A stretch of 33,059 nt of DNA. It comes from an uncultured Lachnospiraceae bacterium. Lineage in GTDB: Bacteria > Bacillota > Clostridia > Lachnospirales > Lachnospiraceae. The notes beneath the pieces are model-generated. The model was not told where the DNA came from. It saw only the letters and a list, made by a program, of their open reading frames with translations, and did no database searches. The stretch lies in contig CANPZL010000027.1 of assembly GCA_947589055.1 (NCBI GenBank), positions 1 through 33,059 of the forward strand. The letters run 5' to 3'. Shown piece by piece: positions 24,803 through 32,348 of the stretch (the stretch's first letter is position 1; each line of letters starts with the position of its first letter). The translations under genes were made by a program, and so were the position numbers.

Positions 24803-24836
24803 AAAAAACGAGGTACTGTGTTGAACCTCGTTTTTT
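24803..24836 (+). terminator. Intrinsic terminator after the lipoprotein gene
   Basis: AAAAAACGAGGT (24803-24814) pairs perfectly with 24825-24836, closing a 10-base loop and ending in six T. The symmetrical A and T tracts could also stop minus-strand transcripts. Confidence 0.9.
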
Positions 24837-24936
24837 ATTGTATTTCCTGCTGCTTCCAGTCAGACAGCTATTTTTCATTGACATTTTTCTTCCGTTCATG
24901 CATAATTACCTATCATATGAAAAAGGAGCGGAAAGC

Positions 24937-25665
24937 ATGGAATTTAACTTAAGCGATAGCGATGATCAAGATAAGGATATGGATTTAGAACTGCAAAAAG
25001 ATCCGTCTTATGCAGACGAGGACGGTTACTACCATGCACCTGTAAAACCGACTCCCACGGTTATCGACGTACCGAAAAAAAAGCAGGTTCATATCTCACC
25101 ATTTCTCTTTGTTATTCCGGTAATCATAGTAGTGATCGTAGTGCTTCGATTCCTGCCGATTTCCTCTACCAAATCATTAAACACCCTTGTCCGGCAGCCG
25201 CAGAAGCAAATCGAGACAGAGCTTGGGCTTTCCCTTAACCAGAATCCCGGCTTTGTTACCATGCTGAGTGTTCCAAACAACAATGCGGACGGGTTTGAAA
25301 CCTATACCACCGATCAGGAGGATTTCAGCGTTATATATTATGAAGGAAAGCAATTTGGCATCAGCTTTTCCAGCCGAAAGTATTCCCTTTTCGGTGTAAA
25401 GATTGACGATGCGGAATATAAGATCCTCAAAGACGCCGAAGGCGCAAGCGGTACGATTCAGGAAAACGGTTCGCCTGCCTATTCCTATTCCAACAGCTTT
25501 ACCATGGTAGAAGATATGGGGAACGGAAAAAGCACTGCCACTTATCTCTTGGGAACGGACGGAAGCGTGCTGGTACTGGTCTTTAATGATGTTACGAACC
25601 GGCTTGTCAATGTTATCTATTACTATGACAGCGAACGTATCCTACAGGACATTACGCTTTTTTAA
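24937..25665 (+). CDS. Membrane-anchored protein of unknown function
   Basis: The ATG at 24937 behind AAAAGGAGCGG gives 242 residues; the in-frame extension upstream has no ribosome site. An acidic cytoplasmic N-terminus (DSDDQDKDMDLELQKD) is followed by one hydrophobic helix (PFLFVIPVIIVVIVVLRFL, about residues 55-75). The rest is an extracytoplasmic domain of about 165 residues with alternating beta-like segments (NADGFETYTT, FGISFSSRKYSLFGVKIDDAEYKI). No family was recognised. It sits between the lipoprotein and metY, with terminators on both sides, so it is a single-gene unit. Confidence 0.75.
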   Translation: MEFNLSDSDDQDKDMDLELQKDPSYADEDGYYHAPVKPTPTVIDVPKKKQVHISPFLFVIPVIIVVIVVLRFLPISSTKSLNTLVRQPQKQIETELGLSLNQNPGFVTMLSVPNNNADGFETYTTDQEDFSVIYYEGKQFGISFSSRKYSLFGVKIDDAEYKILKDAEGASGTIQENGSPAYSYSNSFTMVEDMGNGKSTATYLLGTDGSVLVLVFNDVTNRLVNVIYYYDSERILQDITLF

Positions 25666-25702
25666 CAATCCATAAAGCGGCTACTGCCTGCACAAGAAAA
25701 CA

Positions 25703-25754
25703 GGGCTGCTGCTTTCACGAATGTATTCGTTGAAGCAGCAGCCCGTTTCATTTT
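25703..25754. terminator. Bidirectional intrinsic terminator between the unknown membrane protein and metY
   Basis: GGGCTGCTGCTT (25703-25714) pairs with 25733-25744; an inner ACGAAT/ATTCGT extends the stem. The plus strand continues GTTTCATTTT and the minus strand TGTTTTCTT, so it can serve both convergent genes. Confidence 0.85.
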
Positions 25755-25802
25755 ATGTTGGAGCGCAGCCGGTTCCCGATCTGCTTCCAGAGCATTCTAT
25801 GT

Positions 25803-27080
25803 CTAAATCTGATCTAACGCCTGCTCTAAATCGGCGATTATGTCGTCAACATGTTCAATTCCCACCGATAAACGGATCAAATCCGGCGCTACCCCTGCTT
25901 CCCGAAGCTGTTCATCTGTCATCTGACGATGGGTATGGCTTGCCGGGTGCAGCAGGCAGGTCTTACTATCCGCTACATGGGTAACGATGGAAGCCAGCTT
26001 TAGTTTATCCATAAAAGCGATAGAGGTTTCTCTGCCGCCTTTTAAGCCGAATGCCAGAACGCCGCAGGAGCCGTTGGGCAGATATTTTTTCGCCAGTGCG
26101 TGACAGGAATCCCCCTCCAGATCCGGATAGCTGACCCATGCCACCTTATCATTTGCTTTCAGGTATTCCGCTACTGCCAATGCATTCCTGCAATGCTGTT
26201 TCATACGAAGGGGAAGGGTTTCCAGTCCGATATTCAAATAAAAGGCATTCTGGGGCGATTGAATCGAACCGAAGTCACGCATCAGTTGTGCAGTTGCCTT
26301 CGTAATATAAGCGCCCTTTCCAAAACGCTCCGCATATACGATTCCGTGGTATGATTCATCCGGCGTTGTCAGTCCGGGATATTTCTCTTTCTGTGCCAGC
26401 CAGTCAAAATTCCCGCTGTCTACGATACAGCCGCCTACACCAATGGCATGTCCGTCCATATATTTCGTAGTGGAATGGGTAACTATATCCGCACCCCAAC
26501 GGAAAGGCTGACAGTTCACCGGCGTTGCAAAGGTATTGTCCACGATCAGGGGAACGCCATGCTTGTGTGCCAGCGTTGCAAACTTTTCAATGTCAAATAC
26601 GGAAACCGTAGGATTCGTTATGGTTTCTCCAAAGACTGCCTTCGTGTTCGGCTTGAAGTATTTTTCCAATTCCTCTGCCGGAAGATTCTGATCAATGAAG
26701 GTGCATTCGATTCCCATCTTCTTCATGGTGACTCCAAACAGATTAAAGGTTCCGCCATAGATGGAAGAGGAAGCAATAAAATGATCTCCTGCCTCGCAAA
26801 TATTAAAAATCGCATAAAAATTCGCTGCCTGTCCAGAGGAGGTCAGCATAGCCGCCACACCGCCTTCCAGAGAACAAATCTTAGCGGCTACCGCATCATT
26901 CGTCGGATTTTGCAGCCGGGTATAAAAATATCCGTCATCTTCTAAATCGAACAATCTGCCCATTTCGTCACTGGTATCGTATTTAAATGTGGTGCTTTGT
27001 ATGATAGGAAGCTGTCTGGGTTCTCCCTTTTTCGGCTGATACCCATCTTGTATGCATTTGGTTTCTATTCTTCTTTCCAT
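25803..27080 (-). CDS. metY: O-acetylhomoserine sulfhydrylase (MetY-type, PLP-dependent)
   Basis: The 425-residue enzyme belongs to the Cys/Met metabolism PLP family. It has YTRLQNPTNDAVAAKICSLEGG near the start, the PLP ring-stacking region SSGQAANFYA, the Asp in VDNTFATP and the Schiff-base Lys206 in THSTTKYMDGH. Length and the C-terminal LIRLSVGIEHVDDIIADLEQAL fit O-acetylhomoserine aminocarboxypropyltransferase, which makes homocysteine from O-acetylhomoserine and sulfide. A cystathionine-type lyase would be shorter. It starts behind AAGGAGG and has a short leader with a promoter but no S-box or T-box element, so control is not by a visible riboswitch. Confidence 0.92.
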   Translation of the reverse strand: MERRIETKCIQDGYQPKKGEPRQLPIIQSTTFKYDTSDEMGRLFDLEDDGYFYTRLQNPTNDAVAAKICSLEGGVAAMLTSSGQAANFYAIFNICEAGDHFIASSSIYGGTFNLFGVTMKKMGIECTFIDQNLPAEELEKYFKPNTKAVFGETITNPTVSVFDIEKFATLAHKHGVPLIVDNTFATPVNCQPFRWGADIVTHSTTKYMDGHAIGVGGCIVDSGNFDWLAQKEKYPGLTTPDESYHGIVYAERFGKGAYITKATAQLMRDFGSIQSPQNAFYLNIGLETLPLRMKQHCRNALAVAEYLKANDKVAWVSYPDLEGDSCHALAKKYLPNGSCGVLAFGLKGGRETSIAFMDKLKLASIVTHVADSKTCLLHPASHTHRQMTDEQLREAGVAPDLIRLSVGIEHVDDIIADLEQALDQI

Positions 27081-27116
27081 AGGTTCCTCCTTATCCCTTT
27101 TGATTCTTTCTTGTGC

Positions 27117-27145
27117 ATTGTACTACAAATGAGGACTTTTGTGAA
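27117..27145 (-). promoter_or_regulatory. Promoter of metY
   Basis: On the minus strand TTCACA (complement of 27140-27145) and TACAAT (complement of 27117-27122) are 17 bases apart, about 35 bases before the metY start. Confidence 0.55.
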
Positions 27146-27172
27146 TATCCGAATCCTTTTTTGAGATTATAG

Positions 27173-27201
27173 TTGTTCTCATTTCCAAACCCGGCTATAA
27201 T
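27173..27201 (+). promoter_or_regulatory. Promoter of the GH32-HPr operon
   Basis: TTGTTC (27173-27178) and a perfect TATAAT (27196-27201) are 17 bases apart. GAGA/TCTC flanks the -35 and a small GTGG/CCAC inverted repeat lies just before the ribosome site; both could be regulatory but are weak. Confidence 0.6.
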
Positions 27202-27261
27202 AACATCATCCATTATCCTTAGACATATATTGTGTGGAAATCTCCCACGGAAAGGAGTTTT

Positions 27262-28650
27262 ATGTCAAACGAAACGAACTGGCGCTGCCGATTTCATATG
27301 CTTCCTCCAAAGGGCTGGTTAAACGACCCGAACGGGCTTTGCCAGTTTCAAGGAACCTATCACGTCTTTTTTCAGTATACGCCGGAATTCCCCAGACAGG
27401 AGCTAAGAGCCTGGGGACACTATGCAAGCAGTGACCTGCTGCATTTTCGTTTTACGGGGATAGCCCTACAGCCGGATTCTCCATATGACCGAACCGGCGC
27501 TTTTTCCGGCTCCGCCTGTACGGAAGCGGATACCATCGCTCTCTATTATACGGGAAACGTGGAACTGGAAGGAGAACATGATTACACCCATTCCGGCCGA
27601 GAATCCAACACGTTACGGGTGACTACCCGGAATGGGATTCAGGTATCGGAAAAAATCTGCGTTCTGGATAACTCCAATTATCCGGCGGGCTATACTTGCC
27701 ATATCCGAGATCCTAAAGTCTGGAAGGAAGGAGATACCTATTATATGGTTTTGGGTGCAAGACGCCTTGATGACAGCGGGGCTATCCTGCTCTATCAGTC
27801 ACAGGACGGTCTGCACTGGAAGCTGTTTTCAGAACGAACCTCCCGTCAGCCCTTCGGGTTTATGTGGGAATGTCCGGATCTATTTCAGATGGACGGTAAA
27901 ACCTTCCTTTCCTTCTGCCCACAGGGTATACCGGCAGAACCTTATCGGTTTCAAAACCTGCATCAATCCGGCTATCTGCCTTTTTGCCTTACTAGCACGG
28001 AGCCAATCAATGAAACTGTTTTCCGTGAATGGGATATGGGCTTTGATTTTTATGCACCTCAAACCTTTCAGGACGAACAGGGCCGGCGGATCCTGATCGG
28101 CTGGGCCGGCGGTCCCGAAACCACTTATCAGGAGCCTACTCTAAAGCAGAACTGGATCCATACCCTGACGCTTCCCAGACAGATAACCTGCCAGCAGGGA
28201 ATCCTTAAACAGATGCCATTACCGGAATTTAATGAATTACGTTCCCAGTGCCAAGAGCTTCCGTCCGGACAATGGTACAGGGCAGATCATTGCTTTGACT
28301 GGGAACTGGAACTGCTGCCGGAATCGGAACCGGCGTTTTCAATCCATATCACCGAGGAATGTAAGCTTTCTTATTCAAATGGCATCTTAACTCTGCAATT
28401 TACAGGAAAATCCGGTGCAGGCAGAACCCGAAGGCAGGTTCGATGTGAAACAATCCGTACCATCCGTATCCTTGCAGACTGCTCGATTCTGGAATGCTTT
28501 TTTAACGACGGGGCCATCGTCATGACTACCCGTTTCTTTCCAGAGGATTCTTTGCTGCCGATACGGGCAGATGGAGCGTTTCAAAAAAATATCCTTTGGA
28601 ATCTTAATACAAAAGACTGCATTTGCACGGTTTTAGAAAAAAATGAATAG
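27262..28650 (+). CDS. Glycoside hydrolase family 32 (sucrose/fructan hydrolase)
   Basis: The 462-residue protein begins with RFHMLPPKGWLNDPNG, in which Asp22 is the GH32 nucleophile. HIRDPKVW (149-151) is the transition-state-stabilising RDP motif, and MWECPDLF gives the acid/base Glu203. A shorter C-terminal beta-sandwich ends at about residue 460. There is no signal peptide, so it acts in the cytoplasm, probably on sucrose, sucrose-6-phosphate or short fructans. The ATG at 27262 is preferred over a GTG ten codons upstream because AAAGGAG lies between them. An HPr-like gene follows at 44 bases. No PTS permease or fructokinase gene is in the window. Confidence 0.93.
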   Translation: MSNETNWRCRFHMLPPKGWLNDPNGLCQFQGTYHVFFQYTPEFPRQELRAWGHYASSDLLHFRFTGIALQPDSPYDRTGAFSGSACTEADTIALYYTGNVELEGEHDYTHSGRESNTLRVTTRNGIQVSEKICVLDNSNYPAGYTCHIRDPKVWKEGDTYYMVLGARRLDDSGAILLYQSQDGLHWKLFSERTSRQPFGFMWECPDLFQMDGKTFLSFCPQGIPAEPYRFQNLHQSGYLPFCLTSTEPINETVFREWDMGFDFYAPQTFQDEQGRRILIGWAGGPETTYQEPTLKQNWIHTLTLPRQITCQQGILKQMPLPEFNELRSQCQELPSGQWYRADHCFDWELELLPESEPAFSIHITEECKLSYSNGILTLQFTGKSGAGRTRRQVRCETIRTIRILADCSILECFFNDGAIVMTTRFFPEDSLLPIRADGAFQKNILWNLNTKDCICTVLEKNE

Positions 28651-28694
28651 AGAACTTCCGAACGCCTCATAATCATAAATAAGGAGGTATTCGC

Positions 28695-28952
28695 ATGGAA
28701 ACATTTCGCTATGAAATCAAAAGTACGGTTGGCATTCATGCACGATCCGCCGGTCTGCTGGCTAAGGAAGCACGGGGCTTTACCAGTAAAACGACACTTC
28801 GGAAGGAGGATAAGCTGGCGGATTTGACAAAGCTCATGGCGATCATGGGATTAGGTGTGAAATGCGGCGACGTGGTAACGGTAGCAGTGGAAGGAGCAGA
28901 CGAGGTGGTGGCGGTCGCTGCTCTGGAAGCATTTTTTAATCAGAATCTATAA
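28695..28952 (+). CDS. HPr-family phosphocarrier paralogue lacking regulatory Ser46
   Basis: The 85-residue protein aligns without gaps to Bacillus HPr from GIHAR onward. His15, the phosphoacceptor from enzyme I, is present (VGIHARSAG). The regulatory Ser46, normally in KSIMGVMSLG, is Lys46 here (TKLMAIMGLG), and Pro18 is Ser. It could therefore still carry phosphate for PTS transport but cannot be phosphorylated on Ser46 by HPr kinase for CcpA-type catabolite control. It starts behind AAGGAGG and follows the GH32 gene at 44 bases, so it is likely co-transcribed with it. Confidence 0.92.
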   Translation: METFRYEIKSTVGIHARSAGLLAKEARGFTSKTTLRKEDKLADLTKLMAIMGLGVKCGDVVTVAVEGADEVVAVAALEAFFNQNL

Positions 28953-29024
28953 AATCAGGCGGCCGGATATAGATGCCGCATAAGGCAGTAATTGGAATAT
29001 TCTTTGAGAAAAAACTATTAAAAA

Positions 29025-29056
29025 CGGCGGCCCCCTATGTTTTCAGGGTGCCGCCG
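29025..29056 (-). terminator. Intrinsic terminator downstream of the cupin gene
   Basis: CGGCGGC (29025-29031) pairs with 29050-29056 and an inner CCCT/AGGG extends the stem. On the minus strand the stem is followed by GTTTTTAAT, so it ends transcription from the cupin gene. The rest of 28953-29116 shows no gene. Confidence 0.7.
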
Positions 29057-29116
29057 CACTAACTGCATATAAAGCCGCCTCTGTTGCAAGATCGCATCTT
29101 ATGCGTTTCCTTTTAA

Positions 29117-29563
29117 TCAGGACAACTTACCATATTGTTCATCGTCAACCGCTTCCAGCCATTCATTTGAACTGTTTTCCCCCGGCACTTCAATGGCAAG
29201 ATGGGAAAACCAACTGTCGGCTGCTGCCCCATGCCAATGTTTTACTCCGGCAGGAATGTTAATGCAGTCTCCGGGTTTCATCTCGATCGCTTTCTTTCCC
29301 CATTCCTGATAGTAGCCCCGGCCTGCCACACAGATCAATATCTGACCGCCGCCTTTTTCCGCATGGTGAATATGCCAGTTGTTCCGGCAGCCGGGTTCAA
29401 AGGTAACATTAAACACGCCTACCTGACTATCGGATATGGGAGCAAGATAACTCTGACCGATAAAATACTGGGCAAAAGCGTCATTGGGTACTCCGATCGG
29501 AAATACCATCTTTTCGGCATGCGCCGCTTTTCCTAATGTTTTTTCATCATTTACTTCATTCAT
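29117..29563 (-). CDS. Cupin-domain protein
   Basis: This is a 148-residue single-domain cupin. Motif 1 is PGCRNNWHIHHAEKGGGQ, giving two His and a Gln as probable metal ligands. Motif 2 is KPGDCINIPAGVKHWHG with the last His. It resembles the cupins often found beside carboxymuconolactone decarboxylase family proteins, whose reaction is usually unknown. It starts behind ACAGGAGG, stands alone, and has its own terminator. No catalytic assignment can be made. Confidence 0.88.
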   Translation of the reverse strand: MNEVNDEKTLGKAAHAEKMVFPIGVPNDAFAQYFIGQSYLAPISDSQVGVFNVTFEPGCRNNWHIHHAEKGGGQILICVAGRGYYQEWGKKAIEMKPGDCINIPAGVKHWHGAAADSWFSHLAIEVPGENSSNEWLEAVDDEQYGKLS

Positions 29564-29672
29564 CTGTACGCCTCCTGTAACCTATCCGTATTCTAAAAAT
29601 GAAACTTTCTATTGTATGAATACTATAACACATTTTGCTGTTTGTTCCAACTATATGACTGCAATTCATATC

Positions 29673-30152
29673 CTACTCCTTCACCCATACCTGCATCTCC
29701 CCTTGCTCCGGCGGTTCAAACAGGGCTTCGGCCTTTACGGCAAGACCTTCATCAACCAAGTATGCCTGTTCCCCTTTGACAGATACTTCCTGATTCCGTT
29801 TTTCAATCCGCTGTTTTCTGACCCCTTCTTCGACATCAAGATAATGAAACGCCCACTGAATCCCCCGATTCTCATAGAATTCCTTCGCAGAGCATCTTGC
29901 CTCCCGTGTCCAGAAGCCCCAGTCCAAGATCACGTCACAACCGGCTTCCAGAATCTCGACGGACTTATCTAACAGGTACGCCTGTAACCGTTTTGTATAC
30001 CTGTCATGTTCACTGCCCGCATTCTGTCCGAACATGGCAAGCATGATTTCGTCTACTGAAAGTATGATTCCTCCATGCTCCCTGACCAGTTTCTCCGCAT
30101 AGGTACTTTTTCCGCAGCAAAGTCTGCCGCATATGAGAATAACCTTTGCCAT
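29673..30152 (-). CDS. P-loop ATPase/kinase-like protein (AAA_33 type)
   Basis: The 159-residue protein opens with a Walker A motif, VILICGRLCCGKSTYAEKL. It continues with SVDEIMLAMFG, VILDWGFWTREARC (a DxxxW/R region like small nucleoside or aminoglycoside kinases) and a basic lid-like segment RKQRIEKRNQ. The fold fits the family of small P-loop kinases that phosphorylate diverse small molecules; the substrate is unknown. It starts one base after the stop of the VanT-like gene and is the third gene of a tight operon with the VanG-like ligase, so a link to cell-wall precursors or an antibiotic is possible but unproven. Confidence 0.82.
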   Translation of the reverse strand: MAKVILICGRLCCGKSTYAEKLVREHGGIILSVDEIMLAMFGQNAGSEHDRYTKRLQAYLLDKSVEILEAGCDVILDWGFWTREARCSAKEFYENRGIQWAFHYLDVEEGVRKQRIEKRNQEVSVKGEQAYLVDEGLAVKAEALFEPPEQGEMQVWVKE

Positions 30153-30153
30153 C

Positions 30154-31203
30154 TCAGTACCGATTCCCTCCTCTGCCTGTCGGCTCCTTTTTTCTGTTCC
30201 GATTCATTCCGATCGTCAGAATATAGGCGGCAATAAAAGAAGCGATCGTAACCAGAATAAAATGAATCAGGCTTTGATCGACCACCCATTTCGTAAGTCC
30301 CGTCAGCTTCCCTGCAAGCCGGACCGCAACGATCATAGCAGGATGAAGGATATAGACCAGCATGGCGATCCTTCCTAACCGTTTCCCTCCTGTAATCTCC
30401 AGACGACACATCCCCATAAAAAGGAAGATCATGACCAATGGCAGGAAAAGATACATACTGTCGTGTCTCTGCCAGCCTGCAAAATGTAACAGCAAACCTT
30501 CCATCAGCATGAAAACACCGGAAACAGAAAGTCCAAGCATCACATAGGACGTAGAAATCCGGCTTCGTCGTTCCTCCTGTTTCTTCAGATAATAACCAAG
30601 CATCAGAAAAACCGGAACGAAAAACAAACCGTTTCTGGTATAGTCAGAAACACTGAAAATCCCGTCATACATTTCCTTCAAGACAGGAATCCCCCTTGTA
30701 AGCCCATAATAACTGTCACCCAAAAGCCCAAGTACATAGAATCCGCCGCTAAGGAGCAGCACTACCCAATCCTTACAGTACCGGAGCAGGATTCCTACGA
30801 AAAACAAACCAAATATGGCCGCCGGAAGATACCAGAGATGATAAAAGGTTCCGTTTATCAGAATATCCTTACATAGACCTGCCAGAGAAAACCCCTCACC
30901 AAAATAGCCGCTGTAAATCATGATCGGCACATATAGTACCATTGCAATTATATACAGCAGGCCCAGACGTTTTAACTGACGGAAAAGCCGGGTCAGATCC
31001 TTTGTATTCGGAATCTCCGGCAGTACAAAAAATCCGCTCACCATCAAAAAAAAGGGAACTGCCACTCTGGCAATCACCCGTGTCAGGATAAAATCCGGCC
31101 ATTCGCCAAAGGAAAGCAGCGGCGAAGTATGAATCGTGATCACCAGTATCGCACTGATGATCCGAAACCAATCCAGCCCTCCGTATTTTCGCTTTTCACT
31201 CAT
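30154..31203 (-). CDS. VanT-like membrane acyltransferase-3 domain, no racemase domain
   Basis: The 349-residue membrane protein has about ten predicted helices. It matches the N-terminal half of VanT serine racemases: GGLDWFRIISAILVITIHTSP, ARVAVPFFLMVSGFFVLP and INGTFYHLWYLPAAIFGL. In VanT this part belongs to the acyltransferase-3 superfamily and is thought to take in serine, while a PLP racemase follows. Here the protein ends after the last helix with a basic tail (NRNRKKEPTG), so the racemase part is absent. The conserved His in ITIHTSP is kept. It overlaps the stop of the ligase gene by four bases, implying coupling. Confidence 0.87.
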   Translation of the reverse strand: MSEKRKYGGLDWFRIISAILVITIHTSPLLSFGEWPDFILTRVIARVAVPFFLMVSGFFVLPEIPNTKDLTRLFRQLKRLGLLYIIAMVLYVPIMIYSGYFGEGFSLAGLCKDILINGTFYHLWYLPAAIFGLFFVGILLRYCKDWVVLLLSGGFYVLGLLGDSYYGLTRGIPVLKEMYDGIFSVSDYTRNGLFFVPVFLMLGYYLKKQEERRSRISTSYVMLGLSVSGVFMLMEGLLLHFAGWQRHDSMYLFLPLVMIFLFMGMCRLEITGGKRLGRIAMLVYILHPAMIVAVRLAGKLTGLTKWVVDQSLIHFILVTIASFIAAYILTIGMNRNRKKEPTGRGGNRY

Positions 31204-32255
31204 GAACCTTCCTCCACTGCTGCCTGTACCAAAAGATCCAGCACCTTACGAAAAGGAATCCCGTTTGCCTTCATCATGCTGGGATACCGGCTGTGAGATG
31301 TGAATCCCGGTATGGTATTGATTTCATTAAAGATGATCTCTCCCTGCGGGGTCAGGAACATATCCACTCTCGCCATGCCCCGGCATTCCAGTATACGATA
31401 CAGGCGGCCCGCCATCTGACGGATTCGCTCCGTCGTCTTTTCATCAATCCGGGCAGGCACATGGATCCGGGAAGTTTCCAGCGTATATTTTTCATGGAAA
31501 TCAAAGACTGCACTATGCAGCTCGATCTCGTCCACCGCTCCGATCGTCAATTCTTTATTTCCCAATACCGCACACCCTACTTCAAATCCTTGAATCGCTT
31601 CTTCGATCACGACCTTTGTATCATAGTTCCATGCATCTTCGATAGCGGCAGCCAGATCCTCTTTCCGATCTACCTTTGTGATACCGTATGAAGAACCTGC
31701 ACGGGAAGGCTTTACAAACACCGGATAGGTCAAGTCGCTGCACAGGTTTTCCTGTTCTTCCTTTTTCATATAGGATTGTAAGACTACAAAATCCGGAACC
31801 CTGATGCCGGCCGCCCGTGCTACCACATGGGCAAGATCCTTGTCCATACAAAGGGCAGAGCTTAACGTACCACAGCCCACATAAGGGATTCCTGCAAGAT
31901 CGCACAAGCCCTGAACAGTACCGTCCTCCCCGTTTTTTCCATGCAGAACCGGAAATACCACATCAATCCGCTCTGTTTGCAGGGTTCCGTCTTTTGTGAG
32001 CATACCGATACCATGCACGTCTCTGCTGGGTATGATAAATGCGGGGGTGCAGTCCGTTTTCTGCCAGTGATCCTCCGGTATCTCGGAAATAGTACCATAA
32101 TACCGCAGCCATACTCCCTTTTCTGTGATCCCGATCGGTATCACCTCATATTTCTCCGGATCTAACGCCTCCATAACACCGGTGGCTGATTGCAGGGAAA
32201 CACTGTATTCAGACGAACAGCCGCCAAATAAAACTACTATTTTCATTCGTTCCAT
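31200..32255 (-). CDS. D-Ala:D-Ser/D-Ala ligase, VanG-like
   Basis: The 351-residue ATP-grasp ligase has FGGCSSEYSVSLQSA, VFPVLHGKNGEDGTVQGL, GTLSSALCMDKDLAH, KPSRAGSSYGITKV, EEAIQGFEVGCAVLG and FNEINTIPGFTSHSRYPSMM. These follow VanG almost block for block, and more closely than ordinary Ddl. The omega-loop reads HEKYTLETS, as in VanC/VanG enzymes that add D-Ser; this suggests but does not prove D-Ala-D-Ser synthesis. It starts behind GGAGGA as the first gene of the ligase-VanT-like-kinase operon. No VanXY, racemase or VanRS genes are present, so this may be an intrinsic cell-wall ligase rather than acquired resistance. Confidence 0.88.
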   Translation of the reverse strand: MERMKIVVLFGGCSSEYSVSLQSATGVMEALDPEKYEVIPIGITEKGVWLRYYGTISEIPEDHWQKTDCTPAFIIPSRDVHGIGMLTKDGTLQTERIDVVFPVLHGKNGEDGTVQGLCDLAGIPYVGCGTLSSALCMDKDLAHVVARAAGIRVPDFVVLQSYMKKEEQENLCSDLTYPVFVKPSRAGSSYGITKVDRKEDLAAAIEDAWNYDTKVVIEEAIQGFEVGCAVLGNKELTIGAVDEIELHSAVFDFHEKYTLETSRIHVPARIDEKTTERIRQMAGRLYRILECRGMARVDMFLTPQGEIIFNEINTIPGFTSHSRYPSMMKANGIPFRKVLDLLVQAAVEEGS

Positions 32256-32348
32256 GATCTATCCTCCGCTTTCCCCATTCGGCTGTCTTGACCGAATGCT
32301 TTCAAATTCCTTTCTCATTCTACTCCATTTTCTTCCTGAATGGTAGAG

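Noticed and set aside
27081..27145. S-box or T-box leader before metY
   Set aside because: The leader is too short and has no hairpin or terminator.
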